64,000 bases of DNA from Mycobacterium sp. E183 (GCF_001667735.1 NZ_LZJN01000136.1:48951-112950); one strand, 5' to 3'; positions 36,491 through 45,997 are shown, counted from the stretch's first letter. The notes: a model not told the origin generated them from the sequence alone. Program-made: numbers and translations.

Positions 36491-38920
36491 ATGTCAGACC
36501 GGCCCCAGGCCTTTCTCACCATCCTCAAGCTCGCGGGGTACTGCTTGCTGGCCGGTGTCGTCGCCACGGCGCTGATGTTTCCGTTCGCGGGCGGATTGGG
36601 ACTGGTGTCCAACCGGGCCTCCGAAGTCGTCGCCAACGGCTCGGCCCAACTCCTCGAGGGTGAGGTCCCCGCGGTTTCGACGATGGTCGACGCGAAGGGC
36701 AACACCATCGCCTGGCTGTACTCCCAGCGCCGCTTCGAGGTGCCCACCGACAAGATCGCCAACACCATGAAGCTGGCGATCGTGTCCATCGAGGACAAGC
36801 GGTTCGCCGAGCATGCCGGGGTGGACTGGAAGGGCACGCTGACCGGGCTGGCCGGCTACGCCCGCGGCGACGTCGACACCCGCGGCGGGTCGACCATCGA
36901 GCAGCAGTACATCAAGAACTACCAACTGCTGGTGACGGCGAAGACCGACGCCGAGAAGCGCGCCGCCGTGGAGACCACCCCGGCGCGCAAGCTGCGCGAG
37001 ATCCGGATGGCGCTCACGCTCGACAAGACCTTCACCAAGCCCGAGATCCTCACCCGCTACCTGAACCTGGTGTCGTTCGGCAACGGGTCGTTCGGAGTGC
37101 AGGACGCGGCGCAGACCTACTTCGGCATCAACGCTTCGGACCTGAACTGGCAGCAGGCGGCGCTGCTGGCGGGCATGGTGCAGTCGACCAGCGCGCTCAA
37201 CCCCTACACCAATCCCGAGGGCGCGCTGGCGCGGCGAAACCTGGTGCTGGACACCATGATCGAGAACATCCCGCAGGAGGCCGACGCGCTGCGCGCCGCC
37301 AAGGCCGCACCGCTGGGCGTGCTGCCGCAGCCCAATGAGCTACCGCGGGGTTGCATCGCCGCCGGCGATCGCGCGTTCTTCTGCGACTACGTCCAGGAGT
37401 ACCTGTCGCGGGCGGGGATCAGCAAAGAGCAGGTGGCCCGCGGCGGCTACCTGATCCGCACCACGCTGGACCCGGACGTGCAGGTGCCGGTCAAGTCGGC
37501 GATCGACCAGTTCGCGAGCCCGACGCTGCCGGGCATCTCCAGCGTGATGAGCGTGATCCAGCCCGGCAAGACCTCGCACAAGGTGATGGCGATGGCCAGC
37601 AACCGGACCTACGGGCTGGACAGCGACGCCGGGCAGACCATGCGGCCGCAGCCCTTCTCGCTGGTCGGTGACGGCGCGGGCTCGGTCTTCAAGATCTTCA
37701 CGACGGCCGCCGCCCTGGACATGGGCATGGGCATCAATGCAACCCTCGACGTGCCGCCGCGCTTCCAGACCAAGGGCATGGGTAGCGGTGGAGCCAAGGG
37801 CTGCCCCAAGGACAACTGGTGTGTGGTCAACGCCGGCAACTACCGCGGGTCGATGAATGTCACCGAGGCCCTCGCCACCTCGCCCAATACCGCCTTCGCC
37901 AAGCTGATTCAGCAGGTCGGGGTGACCCGCACCGTGGACATGGCGATCAAGCTGGGGCTGCGGTCCTACGCCGATCCCGGCACCGCGCGCGACTACAACC
38001 CGGACAGCAACGAGAGCCTGGCCGACTTCGTCAAACGGCAGAACATCGGCTCGTTCACGCTGGGCCCCATCGAAGTCAACGCGCTGGAGCTGTCCAACGT
38101 CGCGGCGACGCTGGCCTCGGGCGGCACCTGGTGCCCGCCCAACCCGATCGACAAGCTGATCGACCGGCACGGCAACGAGGTCGCCGTGACCACCGAGACC
38201 TGTGACCAGGTGGTGCCCGAAGGCCTGGCCAACACCCTGGCGAACGCGATGAGCAAGGACGCGGTGGGCGGCGGCACCGCCTCCGGTTCCGCCGGCGCCG
38301 CGGGGTGGACGCTGCCGGTGTCCGGCAAGACCGGCACCACCGAGGCGCACCGCTCCTCCGGCTTCGTGGGCTTCACCAACCACTACGCCGCGGCCAACTA
38401 CATCTATGACGACTCACCCTCGCCGACGGACCTGTGCTCGTCGCCGCTGCGCCACTGCGGCGAGGGCGACTTGTACGGCGGTAACGAGCCGGCCCGCACC
38501 TGGTTCACGGCGATGAAGCCGATCGCCACCAATTTCGGCCCGGTGCAGCTGCCGCCCACCGATCCCCGCTACGTCGACGGCTCACCCGGGTCGCGGGTGC
38601 CCAGCGTCGCCGGGTTGGACATCGATGCCGCGCGCGCCCGCCTCAAGGAGGCCGGCTTCCAGGTCGCCGACCAGAACAACTTCGTCAACAGCTCCGCCAA
38701 GCAGGGCGAGGTGGTCGGGACCTCGCCGAGCGGCGCGACGATCCCCGGGTCGATCATCACCATCCAGGTCAGCAACGGCATCCCGCCGGCCCCACCGCCG
38801 CCCCCGGAGGGCGCGCCGGTGCCGGTCGGCTCGCAGGTGGTGGAGATCCCGGGTCTGCCCCCGATCACCATTCCGCTCCTGGCGCCACCGCCCCCGCCGC
38901 CGGGGCAGCCGCCCCCGTAG
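36491..38920 (+). CDS. ponA2: Class A penicillin-binding protein PonA2 (PBP2)
   Basis: An 809-residue bifunctional peptidoglycan synthase. An N-terminal anchor helix (residues 14-34) is followed by the GT51 glycosyltransferase domain with EDKRFAEHAGVDWKG and RGGSTIEQQYIKNY. The transpeptidase domain has SxxK in GSVFKIFTTAAA, SxN in ATSPNTAFAKL, and KTG in PVSGKTGTTEAH. A PASTA domain (VPSVAGLDIDAARARLKEAG) and a proline-rich tail follow. In mycobacteria PonA2 supports survival in stress and stationary phase. ATG 36491. Confidence 0.96.
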   Translation: MSDRPQAFLTILKLAGYCLLAGVVATALMFPFAGGLGLVSNRASEVVANGSAQLLEGEVPAVSTMVDAKGNTIAWLYSQRRFEVPTDKIANTMKLAIVSIEDKRFAEHAGVDWKGTLTGLAGYARGDVDTRGGSTIEQQYIKNYQLLVTAKTDAEKRAAVETTPARKLREIRMALTLDKTFTKPEILTRYLNLVSFGNGSFGVQDAAQTYFGINASDLNWQQAALLAGMVQSTSALNPYTNPEGALARRNLVLDTMIENIPQEADALRAAKAAPLGVLPQPNELPRGCIAAGDRAFFCDYVQEYLSRAGISKEQVARGGYLIRTTLDPDVQVPVKSAIDQFASPTLPGISSVMSVIQPGKTSHKVMAMASNRTYGLDSDAGQTMRPQPFSLVGDGAGSVFKIFTTAAALDMGMGINATLDVPPRFQTKGMGSGGAKGCPKDNWCVVNAGNYRGSMNVTEALATSPNTAFAKLIQQVGVTRTVDMAIKLGLRSYADPGTARDYNPDSNESLADFVKRQNIGSFTLGPIEVNALELSNVAATLASGGTWCPPNPIDKLIDRHGNEVAVTTETCDQVVPEGLANTLANAMSKDAVGGGTASGSAGAAGWTLPVSGKTGTTEAHRSSGFVGFTNHYAAANYIYDDSPSPTDLCSSPLRHCGEGDLYGGNEPARTWFTAMKPIATNFGPVQLPPTDPRYVDGSPGSRVPSVAGLDIDAARARLKEAGFQVADQNNFVNSSAKQGEVVGTSPSGATIPGSIITIQVSNGIPPAPPPPPEGAPVPVGSQVVEIPGLPPITIPLLAPPPPPPGQPPP

Positions 38921-38990
38921 ACCGGGCGAGCTGTGACGCCGCGGCGCAAGCTATACGTTGCCAAAGCGCAACCGGCAGTAGGCTGCCAGC

Positions 38991-40007
38991 ATGGCTGATG
39001 CAAGCTCAATGGCCCCCCTCCACGGCGGTCCGCTGCGCGGACCGCATCGTCGCGGGGCGTTGCCCACGCTGATACGCACCGGTGCCGTCGCGCTCGGTTC
39101 GGCCGTCGCCGGTATCGGTTACGCCGCCGTCGTCGAGCGCAACGCCTTCGTCCTGCGCGAGATCACGATGCCCGTCCTGACGCCGGGTTCCACGCCGCTG
39201 CGGGTGCTGCACATCAGCGATCTGCACATGCTGCCCACCCAGCGCCGAAAACAGGCCTGGCTGCGGGAGCTGAGCAACTGGGAACCCGACCTGGTGGTCA
39301 ACACCGGCGACAACCTTGCGCACCCGAAGGCGGTGCCCGCGGTGGTGCAGGCCCTGGGCGACCTGCTGTCGCGGCCCGGCGTCTTCGTGTTCGGCAGCAA
39401 CGACTACTTCGGGCCGCGCCTGAAGAACCCCCTGAATTACGTGACCAACCCGTCGCGCCGGGTCCACGGCGAACCGCTGCCCTGGCAGGACCTGCGGGCG
39501 GCGTTCACCGAGCGCGGCTGGCTCGACCTGACCCACACGCGGCGCGAGTTCGAGGTGGCCGGCCTGCACCGCGCCGCGGCCGGCGTCGACGACCCGCACA
39601 TCGACCGCGACCGCTACGAGACGATCGCCGGCCCGGCCAGCCCGGCCGCGAACCTGCGCCTGGGACTTACCCATTCGCCGGAGCCGCGCGTGCTGGACCG
39701 CTTCGCCGCCGACGGCTATCAGCTGGTGATGGCCGGCCACACCCACGGCGGGCAGGTCTGCCTGCCGCTCTACGGCGCGCTGGTGACCAACTGCGGCCTG
39801 GACCGGTCCCGCGCCAAGGGACCGTCCCGGTGGGGCGCGAACACGCAGCTGCACGTCTCCGCCGGCATCGGCACCTCCCCATTCGCCCCGGTGCGGTTCT
39901 GCTGCCGGCCCGAGGCCACCCTGCTGACGTTGATCGCCACGCCGATGGGCGGTCGCGACTCGGCCAGCGACCTGAGCCGTTCGCAGCCAACAGTTTCGGT
40001 GCGTTGA
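38991..40007 (+). CDS. Membrane-anchored metallophosphoesterase (Rv3683 type)
   Basis: A 338-residue calcineurin-like phosphoesterase. Metal-ligand motifs are [22 protein letters not shown] (His of GNHD replaced), and [13 protein letters not shown]. The N-terminus has a single hydrophobic segment ([18 protein letters not shown], residues 31-48), suggesting an anchored, possibly exterior enzyme. The substrate is unknown; related YkuE-type proteins act on UDP-sugar lipids such as UDP-diacylglucosamine. TAGGCT lies 6 nt before the ATG (leaderless). Its stop overlaps the TTG start of the next gene. Confidence 0.9.
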   Translation: MADASSMAPLHGGPLRGPHRRGALPTLIRTGAVALGSAVAGIGYAAVVERNAFVLREITMPVLTPGSTPLRVLHISDLHMLPTQRRKQAWLRELSNWEPDLVVNTGDNLAHPKAVPAVVQALGDLLSRPGVFVFGSNDYFGPRLKNPLNYVTNPSRRVHGEPLPWQDLRAAFTERGWLDLTHTRREFEVAGLHRAAAGVDDPHIDRDRYETIAGPASPAANLRLGLTHSPEPRVLDRFAADGYQLVMAGHTHGGQVCLPLYGALVTNCGLDRSRAKGPSRWGANTQLHVSAGIGTSPFAPVRFCCRPEATLLTLIATPMGGRDSASDLSRSQPTVSVR

Positions 40008-41119
40008 CCGAGCGGACCCGGATCGCGGTCCGCAGCCACTCCCGGTCCTGGACGGACAACGCGGTCCGGCTGATCCAGGCCGACGCCCGCCGCAGCGCGG
40101 ACACGCACCTGCTGCGCTACCCGCTGCCGGAGGCATGGGCTGGAAACGGCTCAGACGCCGATGTGGCGCTGTACCTCAAGGACGAGACCACCCACATCAC
40201 CGGCAGCCTGAAACACCGGCTGGCGCGCTCGCTGTTCCTCTACGCACTCTGCAACGGGTGGATCAACGAGAAGACCACGGTGGTCGAGGCCTCGTCGGGA
40301 TCGACGGCGGTGTCGGAGGCCTACTTCGCGGCCCTGCTGGGTCTGCCGTTCGTCGCCGTGATGCCGGCGTCGACCAGCTCGTCCAAGGTGGCGCTGATCG
40401 AAGCCCAGGGCGGCCGTTGCCATTTCGTGCAGAAGTCCAGCGAGGTGTACGCCGAGGCCGAACGCGTGGCCCGCGACACCGGCGGGCATTACCTCGACCA
40501 GTTCACCAACGCCGAACGCGCCACCGACTGGCGGGGCAACAACAACATCGCCGAGTCGATCTTCGAGCAGATGGGCGAGGAGACGCATCCGATTCCGGAG
40601 TGGATCGTCGTCGGGGCGGGCACCGGCGGCACCAGCGCCACGATCGGCCGCTACATCCGCTACCGGCGGCACACGACCCGGTTGTGCGTCGTCGACCCGG
40701 AGAACTCCGCGTTCTTCCCCGCCTACGAAGACGACCGGTACGACCTCGTGATGCCCACCTCGTCGCGCATCGAGGGCATCGGCAGGCCGCGCGTGGAGCC
40801 GTCGTTTCTGCCCGGTGTGGTCGACCGGATGGTGGCGGTGCCCGACGCGGCGTCCGTCGCCGCCGCCCGCCACGTCAGCACCGTCCTGGGCCGCCGGGTG
40901 GGTCCCTCGACGGGCACGAACCTGTGGGGCGCCTTCGGCTTGCTCGCCGAGATGGTCGTCGAACGGCGCAGCGGTTCGGTGGTCACGCTGCTCGCCGACA
41001 GTGGCGACCGCTATCACGACACCTACTTCGACGACGACTGGGTCGCCGCGCAGGGACTCGATCCGAGCGGTCCGGCCGCGGCGCTGGTGGAGTTCGAGCG
41101 TTCCTGCCGGTGGCAGTGA
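40004..41119 (+). CDS. cds1: PLP-dependent L-cysteine desulfhydrase (Cds1, Rv3684)
   Basis: A 371-residue fold-type II PLP enzyme related to cysteine synthases. The PLP lysine is in [13 protein letters not shown], the substrate loop is [13 protein letters not shown], and the phosphate-binding Gly loop is [15 protein letters not shown]. tuberculosis Rv3684 (Cds1) degrades cysteine to hydrogen sulfide, pyruvate and ammonia, feeding respiration. The start TTG 40004 overlaps the upstream stop TGA and yields [20 protein letters not shown]; the frame is open further upstream but that region is the coding part of the phosphoesterase. Confidence 0.93.
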   Translation: MTERTRIAVRSHSRSWTDNAVRLIQADARRSADTHLLRYPLPEAWAGNGSDADVALYLKDETTHITGSLKHRLARSLFLYALCNGWINEKTTVVEASSGSTAVSEAYFAALLGLPFVAVMPASTSSSKVALIEAQGGRCHFVQKSSEVYAEAERVARDTGGHYLDQFTNAERATDWRGNNNIAESIFEQMGEETHPIPEWIVVGAGTGGTSATIGRYIRYRRHTTRLCVVDPENSAFFPAYEDDRYDLVMPTSSRIEGIGRPRVEPSFLPGVVDRMVAVPDAASVAAARHVSTVLGRRVGPSTGTNLWGAFGLLAEMVVERRSGSVVTLLADSGDRYHDTYFDDDWVAAQGLDPSGPAAALVEFERSCRWQ

Positions 41120-41180
41120 CCCGGCGCACCGCGGTTTGGCCAGCCGATGGGCGGGTGCGATAGGCTGTCGGAGCTTCAAG

Positions 41181-41254
<74 letters not shown>

Positions 41255-41337
41255 CTCAGTTCGTGTTAGCTGGCAGGACAGCCGGCCAGAGCGTCTGACA
41301 CTGCGGACGCGCGGCTTTGCCATTAAGCTCAGCCCGC

Positions 41338-41913
41338 ATGGCGCTGGTAAGCCGGACGCCCGAGCAAGGGCGGCGACGCGAGGTCGGCCGACAGGTCGCC
41401 CGGTTTGCTGACACCGCGTCGTCGGATGAGGACCCCGCCCACCCGACCCTGGCGGAGATCGCCCGGCGCAAGCAGGAGATCGAGGCCTGGGAAGCGTTCG
41501 ACGTCGGCGGTTACCGCTTCGCCAAACCCGGCACCATCATCGGGGCGCTGGTCTCCGCCGTGCTGGTGGTTCTCGTGCTGACCCCTCTCCCGCCGAACTG
41601 GCCGTGGGACATTCCGACCATGATCCTGGCCGTCTTCACGGCGGTGGCCACGGTGACGTGTGGCCTGTTGTGGTTCGACAATCCGCACCCGCTGCCCCGC
41701 CCCGATTCGCTGGTGATCGTGCCTTTCACCCGGGCGGAGAACCTGCGACTGATGGCGGCTCAACCGGTGGAGCCCTACCGCGCGATCTGCGCCTGCCCGG
41801 GCTGCGGCGACACGTCCGCGCACCTGATCCGCGAGCCCGGCAAGGACGAACCTGACTGGGCGATGGTCACCCGGCGCTGCGCCGTGTGCGAGCGTGAATG
41901 GGCGCAATCCTGA
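41338..41913 (+). CDS. Two-helix membrane protein with C-terminal cysteine motif
   Basis: A 191-residue protein of unknown function. After a charged 65-residue N-terminus (PTLAEIARRKQEIEAWEAFD) come two hydrophobic segments, TIIGALVSAVLVVLVLTPLP and IPTMILAVFTAVATVTCGLL. The cytoplasmic C-terminus has two CxxC pairs, CACPGCG and CAVCERE, 35 residues apart, that look like a zinc ribbon. TAAGCT lies about 8 nt before the ATG at 41338, fitting leaderless transcription. I do not recognise a characterised homologue. Confidence 0.82.
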   Translation: MALVSRTPEQGRRREVGRQVARFADTASSDEDPAHPTLAEIARRKQEIEAWEAFDVGGYRFAKPGTIIGALVSAVLVVLVLTPLPPNWPWDIPTMILAVFTAVATVTCGLLWFDNPHPLPRPDSLVIVPFTRAENLRLMAAQPVEPYRAICACPGCGDTSAHLIREPGKDEPDWAMVTRRCAVCEREWAQS

Positions 41914-41959
41914 AATTCGTTGCCCGCCAACGCTCTAACCCTGCCCAGGGTTTACGGCC

Positions 41960-42262
41960 CTAGGCGCAGTCGGCGCAGATCTGCAGGCCCGCCTTCGTGC
42001 TGCGCAACCGGCTGCGGTGCTGCACCAAGAAACAACTCGAGCAGGTGAACTCGTCGGAGCGCTGGGGAATCACCGTCACCGACAGCTCTTCACCGGACAG
42101 GTCGGCGCCGGGCAGCTCGAAGAAGTGGACGTCGTTGGGATCCTCATCGACCACTGCGGTGACCGAGCCCTGCAAGGTCGGGGCCAGCTCGCGTATCGCG
42201 GACTTGTCCTGAGTGTCCATGTCGGAGACCCGGCGTGCGTCATAGTCGCTTGCGGTCGCCAT
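41960..42262 (-). CDS. DUF4193 acidic protein with C-terminal cysteines
   Basis: A 100-residue cytosolic protein of the actinobacterial DUF4193 family. It begins MATASDYDARRVSDMD, has an acidic centre (VDEDPNDVHFFELPGADLSG) and ends with two Cys pairs (FTCSSCFLVQHRSRLR, ICADCA), a zinc-ribbon-like arrangement. The ATG 42262 is preceded by AGGAAGGAACTGCC, a strong ribosome site that decides it against an upstream ATG. Function unknown; mycobacteria usually have several paralogues. Confidence 0.9.
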   Translation of the reverse strand: MATASDYDARRVSDMDTQDKSAIRELAPTLQGSVTAVVDEDPNDVHFFELPGADLSGEELSVTVIPQRSDEFTCSSCFLVQHRSRLRSTKAGLQICADCA

Positions 42263-42338
42263 GGCAGTTCCTTCCTGCTGATGAGCCGGGCTGACGCACT
42301 TTCCTGTACTCATCCCGTTGGCGCAGGCTGTACCCCGT

Positions 42339-42629
42339 TCAGGCTCGAGTTACACCGACCGTCTCGAAAAAGTTGCGCCGGCGGAACCTGAGCTGCCTCA
42401 GCCGCCGGGCCGCGGCGGGGTAATGCGCCAGCGCCAGGCCCAACCACGGCGCAACGACCGAGACCAGCAGCGCCCCGATGGCCACCCCTTCGTGCCCCAC
42501 CAATAGCTCGAACAAACCGATCGCCAGGCTGACCGCCCAGACGGCCACGGCCGCGAGGCCGAGCAGCGGGAAATCCCGCTCGTACTCGGCCGGATAGTTT
42601 GCTGCTCGCAACGGGACTGGCGCGACCAT
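42339..42629 (-). CDS. Small membrane protein under a SigF-type promoter
   Basis: A 96-residue protein with two hydrophobic helices, LLGLAAVAVWAVSLAIGLFE and VAIGALLVSVVAPWLGLALA, and a basic C-terminus (RRLRQLRFRRRNFF). The ATG at 42629 lies 9 bases after GGGTAA, the -10 of a good SigF promoter match, with no Shine-Dalgarno, so leaderless. The fold and position recall UsfY-like two-helix stress proteins next to it. Function unknown. Confidence 0.8.
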   Translation of the reverse strand: MVAPVPLRAANYPAEYERDFPLLGLAAVAVWAVSLAIGLFELLVGHEGVAIGALLVSVVAPWLGLALAHYPAAARRLRQLRFRRRNFFETVGVTRA

Positions 42630-42638
42630 GATCGACTC

Positions 42639-42664
42639 TTACCCGGTCACGACCGCGATCAAAC
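42639..42664 (-). promoter_or_regulatory. SigF-type promoter GTTT-N16-GGGTAA
   Basis: On the reverse strand GTTT (42664-42661) is followed after 16 bases by GGGTAA (42644-42639). The known mycobacterial SigF consensus is GGTTT-N15/17-GGGTA. The small membrane protein starts 10 bases later. Confidence 0.8.
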
Positions 42665-42708
42665 GTGTGGTTGGCCCGAGGCGGGCAGGTGTTCGTTAGC
42701 TCACAGGG

Positions 42709-43020
42709 TCAGCTGCTCGGCGGCGGGGCGGGCTGGTCGGAATTCGCGGCGTGCCAGGCAAGTTCGGCGTCGCGCACCTTGCGATGGGTGCGCGCCAGCC
42801 ACACCACGATCGCCGCACCCAGCAGCGCGGCCAGGACCACCGCGGTCAGGCCCGCCGCAAAGTGCCGGGTCGCCAACTCGAATAGACCCACGATCAGGGC
42901 GAGCACCGCGACGGCCGAGCCCGCCAGGCCGGGTGCGTTGGCCCCGTTGGTGACGGTTTCACCGGCGTGCTGACGGAACGTCCGTTGGTGATCGATCGGG
43001 TCATCGTTGCGGGAATTCAA
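42709..43020 (-). CDS. usfY: UsfY-family membrane protein
   Basis: A 103-residue protein. The N-terminal motif DDPIDHQRTFRQHAGETV matches the DPxDHxRTTRPxAGE signature of M. tuberculosis UsfY, the protein encoded beside rsbW-sigF. Two hydrophobic helices follow (APGLAGSAVAVLALIVGLFE and AAGLTAVVLAALLGAAIVVW), then a charged helix (RTHRKVRDAELAWHAAN). Start TTG 43020 is chosen because GAGGAGG lies 5 nt upstream. Function unknown; SigF-linked by family and by its promoter. Confidence 0.82.
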   Translation of the reverse strand: MNSRNDDPIDHQRTFRQHAGETVTNGANAPGLAGSAVAVLALIVGLFELATRHFAAGLTAVVLAALLGAAIVVWLARTHRKVRDAELAWHAANSDQPAPPPSS

Positions 43021-43155
43021 CTGGCCTCCTCGCGAGAAATCTTGCGCGTCAGGGTGATTCGTGCGGCATCTGGCCCGCCGATCGAGCCGGCGCCTGAGGC
43101 GGGGCCACCCCGCGACCCATAAACCGCAACCGCTTCGCGGGATCATCAACGGCGG

Positions 43156-43180
43156 TTACCCGCCGCCCCAGTCCCCAAAC
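43156..43180 (-). promoter_or_regulatory. SigF-type promoter GTTT-N15-GGGTAA upstream of usfY
   Basis: On the reverse strand GTTT (43180-43177) is followed after 15 bases by GGGTAA (43161-43156). It sits about 135 bases upstream of the usfY start, leaving a 5' leader of about 130 nt. Confidence 0.72.
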
Positions 43181-43194
43181 CGTTCGCCGCACCG

Positions 43195-43220
43195 GTGTCA
43201 GCCGGCCCCGAGGTGGGTAT
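43195..43220 (+). promoter_or_regulatory. Near-match SigF promoter GTGT-N16-GGGTAT
   Basis: GTGT (43195-43198), 16 bases, GGGTAT (43215-43220), with one mismatch in the -35. The downstream HAD gene's ATG is 9 bases after the -10, so transcripts would be leaderless. It overlaps the divergent usfY promoter region. Confidence 0.55.
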
Positions 43221-43229
43221 GCCGCGCAG

Positions 43230-43913
43230 ATGAAACCCGCCGTTCTGTTCGACGTCGACGGAAGCCTGATCGACTCCAACTATCTGCACGTCTACGCGTG
43301 GCTGCGCGCCTTCGACGACGAGGGACTGCCCGTGGCCGCCTGGCAGATCCACCGTTGCATCGGAATGGACGGCTCCACATTGGTCCGGACCCTCTCCGAT
43401 GACGCACCGGACGAGGTTCAGGAGCGGCTGAGCGACGGGCACAGCCGTTACTACCGGGAGAGCACCCACCTGCTCACGCCCCTGCCCGGCGCCCAGGCGC
43501 TGCTGCGGCGGGTCGCCGACCTGGGCCTGCAGGTCGTGCTGGCGACGTCGGCGCCCGACGACGAATTAGAGATCTTGCGCAAGGTCCTCGATTGCGAGGA
43601 GGTCATTTCGGAGACCACGTCGTCGCGGGACGTCGACACCGCCAAACCCGAGCCGGGCATCGTGCAGGTCGCGCTGGACCGCGCCGGGGTCAACGCCGAT
43701 CATGCCGTGTTCGTCGGGGACGCCGTGTGGGATGCGCACGCGGCGGGAGGCGCCAAGTTGCCGTGCATCGGCCTGCTCAGCGGCGGGATCGCGCGCGAGG
43801 AACTGCAGGCGGCGGGTGCGTCACCGATCTTCGCCGATCCCCAGGACCTGCTGAACCAGCTGGACTCGACGCGAATCCACGAACTCGCGCTACATGCCGC
43901 GCGAGCGCAGTAG
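43230..43913 (+). CDS. HAD-superfamily phosphatase, beta-phosphoglucomutase/Gph-like
   Basis: A 227-residue HAD hydrolase. Motif I is VLFDVDGSLIDSNYLHVYAW, motif II VVLATSAPDDELEIL, motif III lysine in TAKPEPGIVQVAL, and motif IV VFVGDAVWDAHAAGGA. A helical cap (residues 18-85) puts it in the phosphoglycolate phosphatase/beta-phosphoglucomutase group. The substrate is unknown. ATG 43230 follows a near-SigF promoter. Its 3' end overlaps the convergent DUF6328 gene by 24 bases. Confidence 0.88.
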   Translation: MKPAVLFDVDGSLIDSNYLHVYAWLRAFDDEGLPVAAWQIHRCIGMDGSTLVRTLSDDAPDEVQERLSDGHSRYYRESTHLLTPLPGAQALLRRVADLGLQVVLATSAPDDELEILRKVLDCEEVISETTSSRDVDTAKPEPGIVQVALDRAGVNADHAVFVGDAVWDAHAAGGAKLPCIGLLSGGIAREELQAAGASPIFADPQDLLNQLDSTRIHELALHAARAQ

Positions 43914-44390
43914 CAGCGGCAGCAGCCACCAGAAGAACGTAAACAGCGTCAGCGCACACGCTCCCGCGATCAGGGCCGGGCTGCGCCCGGCCACCGCGGC
44001 GAACACGATGACCGTCACCCCGGTCAGGGCGAGGCCGAGCAGCGCCAGCCCCGCGTAGGCGCACCGATGGGCGGCCGACACCAAGACCTGTAGGCGGTGC
44101 CGGCGGAACAGCATCCTGTGCATGCCGACCGGGGCGATCAGCAGGACGGTCGCGCCCACCGAACAACCCACCGTGATCAGGTAGGCGTCGCGCAGGACGG
44201 GCGCCAGGACGTCGAACCGCTGCTGGAACGGCAGCGTCAGCAGGAAGCCGGTGAGCAGCTGCACCCCGGTCTGCACCACGCGCAGCTCCTGCAGCAGGCT
44301 GTTCCAATTGCGGTCCAGCCGTTGAATTTCAGTTTCGCCGCGCTCGCGGCTGTCCCAGTGCTGGTCGTCTTGCGGGTGATCGACGTCCAT
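43890..44390 (-). CDS. DUF6328 four-helix membrane protein
   Basis: A 166-residue membrane protein. A charged N-terminus (SRERGETEIQRLDRNWNSLL QELRVVQTGVQ region, residues 15-45) precedes four hydrophobic segments, starting at LLTGFLLTLPFQQRF, DAYLITVGCSVGATVLLIAP, YAGLALLGLALTGVTVIVFA and ACALTLFTFFWWLLPLLLRS. The NWNSLLQELRVVQTGVQ motif is the DUF6328 hallmark. Function unknown; often found beside stress genes in actinobacteria. ATG 44390 or 44399 are equally possible. Confidence 0.83.
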   Translation of the reverse strand: MDVDHPQDDQHWDSRERGETEIQRLDRNWNSLLQELRVVQTGVQLLTGFLLTLPFQQRFDVLAPVLRDAYLITVGCSVGATVLLIAPVGMHRMLFRRHRLQVLVSAAHRCAYAGLALLGLALTGVTVIVFAAVAGRSPALIAGACALTLFTFFWWLLPLLLRSRGM

Positions 44391-44541
44391 AGCCGTGATC
44401 ATCGCACCTGGCGCACCCGCCAGCGCCGTTTCCCGACGAGGAATCGAGGTGTTGAATTCGAATTGCACTCGGCGGTCGGCCGATTTGCAATCGAATTCCA
44501 CCAAATACGTTGTGCCGCAAGCCACGGCGATACCCGAGCGC

Positions 44542-44910
44542 CTAGCGGCTGATGTTGTCGTCCCGGACCGCGGTCAGGGCGTCGTCGAGCGTCGGGTGCA
44601 GCGGGAAGGTCTTGTCCAGGCCGGTCAGGTGAATCGGCCGCCTGGTTGCCGGACCGCGCGCGACCACCCCGAACCCCGTCGCCTCGCCCAGCTTCTCGTA
44701 CGTCGCCGCCAGGATCTTCAGCCCCACCGAACCGAGGAACTCCACCGCCGAAAGATCGATGACCAGAGCCGCCGGGTTCTCCGCCACTACCGCGCCGATG
44801 GCCTGTTCCAGGGCCGGCGCCGTGACCAAATCGATTTCGCCGCTGACACTGACCACGGACACGCCATCGTGGTCCTCAACCAACGTGGTAATCGAATCAG
44901 GAGCTGACAA
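44542..44910 (-). CDS. rsfB: Anti-anti-sigma factor RsfB (STAS domain)
   Basis: A 122-residue STAS protein, the same length as Rv3687c. It binds the anti-sigma factor RsbW (UsfX) when unphosphorylated and so frees SigF. The phosphorylatable serine is S61 in AVEFLGSVGLKIL, the residue numbered identically in M. tuberculosis RsfB. Start is TTG 44910 with AGGATCGCCA before it. It diverges from the rsbR operon, so the phosphatases encoded there could act on it. The anti-sigma and SigF genes are not in the window. Confidence 0.93.
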   Translation of the reverse strand: MSAPDSITTLVEDHDGVSVVSVSGEIDLVTAPALEQAIGAVVAENPAALVIDLSAVEFLGSVGLKILAATYEKLGEATGFGVVARGPATRRPIHLTGLDKTFPLHPTLDDALTAVRDDNISR

Positions 44911-45072
44911 TGGCGATCCTTTGTCCTGGGCCTTAAGTGTGGTGCAAGCCTAGCCTGCGTTGCGAACTGCGAGAAGAATATGCCCTCGACACCTGCCCCG
45001 CGACAACCCACGCTAGTCTCGCAAAATCGAGCCTGCACGCGACGGGGCGCGAACCGGCACTCGGGAGGCCAC

Positions 45073-45975
45073 ATGTCAGATTCGCCGTCGGAGTTCGGCA
45101 GCGCGGGTGCCGCCGCCCAGGCAGCCACCATTTCCAGCGAGGGCCTGCTGCCCCAGCTCGTCCAGCATCTGCGGCAGAACCGAACGGTGCTGCGCGAGGA
45201 ATGGGCGCGCAGGATCACCGAGGCCGAACTGCTCACCGCGATGACGCCCGAGGAGCTGTTCTCCGAGGCGACCGCCGTCTACGACAACTACGTGGAGGTG
45301 CTCGAGACCGGTAGCGTCGAGGCGCTGCAGGCCTACGCGCGCGACCTGTCGGAGCGCATCATTCCGCGGGGCGTGGAAACCGACGAGGTCGTCGGCATCG
45401 TGTTGTTGCTGCGTGACGTGCTGGCGCGCTCGTTGTTCGAGAAGTACCAGGCCGAGTTCGAGATGCTCAACCGGGTGCTGGACGCCTACGAACCGGCGGC
45501 CAACCGCATCGCCAACACCGTGGCCGTGTCCTTCGTGCAGGAACGCGAGCGCATCATCCGCCAGCAGCAGGAGGCGATCCGCGAGCTGTCGACGCCGGTG
45601 CTGCAGGTGCGTGAGCAGTTGCTGATTCTGCCGATCATCGGTGTGCTCGATTCCCAGCGCGCCCGCCAGGTCACCGAGCAGCTGTTGAGAGCCATCCGCG
45701 CGAACCGCGCGAAGGTGGTGGTCATCGACATCACCGGCGTGCCGACCATCGACTCCACGGTGGCCAACCACCTGGTGCAGACGGTCGACGCGTCGGGCCT
45801 GATGGGCGCCAGCGTCATCATCACCGGCCTGTCCTCCGAAATCGCCCTGACCCTGGTGACGATCGGCCTGGACCTGTCCAAGATGAACGCGGTCGGCGAC
45901 CTGCAGGGCGGCATCGAGGAAGCCGAGCGCCTGCTGGGCTACGAAGTCTCCCGCACCGGCGAGCAGCCAGGCTAG
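45073..45975 (+). CDS. rsbR: RsbR-type stressosome sensor-scaffold protein
   Basis: A 300-residue protein. The N-terminal helical sensor domain (RsbRD-type, residues 20-160; EEWARRITEAELLTAMTPEE, RDLSERIIPRGVETDEVVGI) lacks a haem or flavin pocket motif. A linker helix (QERERIIRQQQEAIRELSTP) leads to the STAS domain (VVVIDITGVPTIDSTVANHL, SSEIALTLVTIGLDLSKMNA). Threonines at the positions phosphorylated by RsbT in Bacillus RsbR are kept (near T in VPTIDST and ALTLV). Stressosomes are large RsbR/RsbS shells that hold RsbT. ATG 45073 with GGGAGG upstream. Confidence 0.92.
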   Translation: MSDSPSEFGSAGAAAQAATISSEGLLPQLVQHLRQNRTVLREEWARRITEAELLTAMTPEELFSEATAVYDNYVEVLETGSVEALQAYARDLSERIIPRGVETDEVVGIVLLLRDVLARSLFEKYQAEFEMLNRVLDAYEPAANRIANTVAVSFVQERERIIRQQQEAIRELSTPVLQVREQLLILPIIGVLDSQRARQVTEQLLRAIRANRAKVVVIDITGVPTIDSTVANHLVQTVDASGLMGASVIITGLSSEIALTLVTIGLDLSKMNAVGDLQGGIEEAERLLGYEVSRTGEQPG

Positions 45976-45997
45976 ACATCAGGAACGCGAGCGCCCC

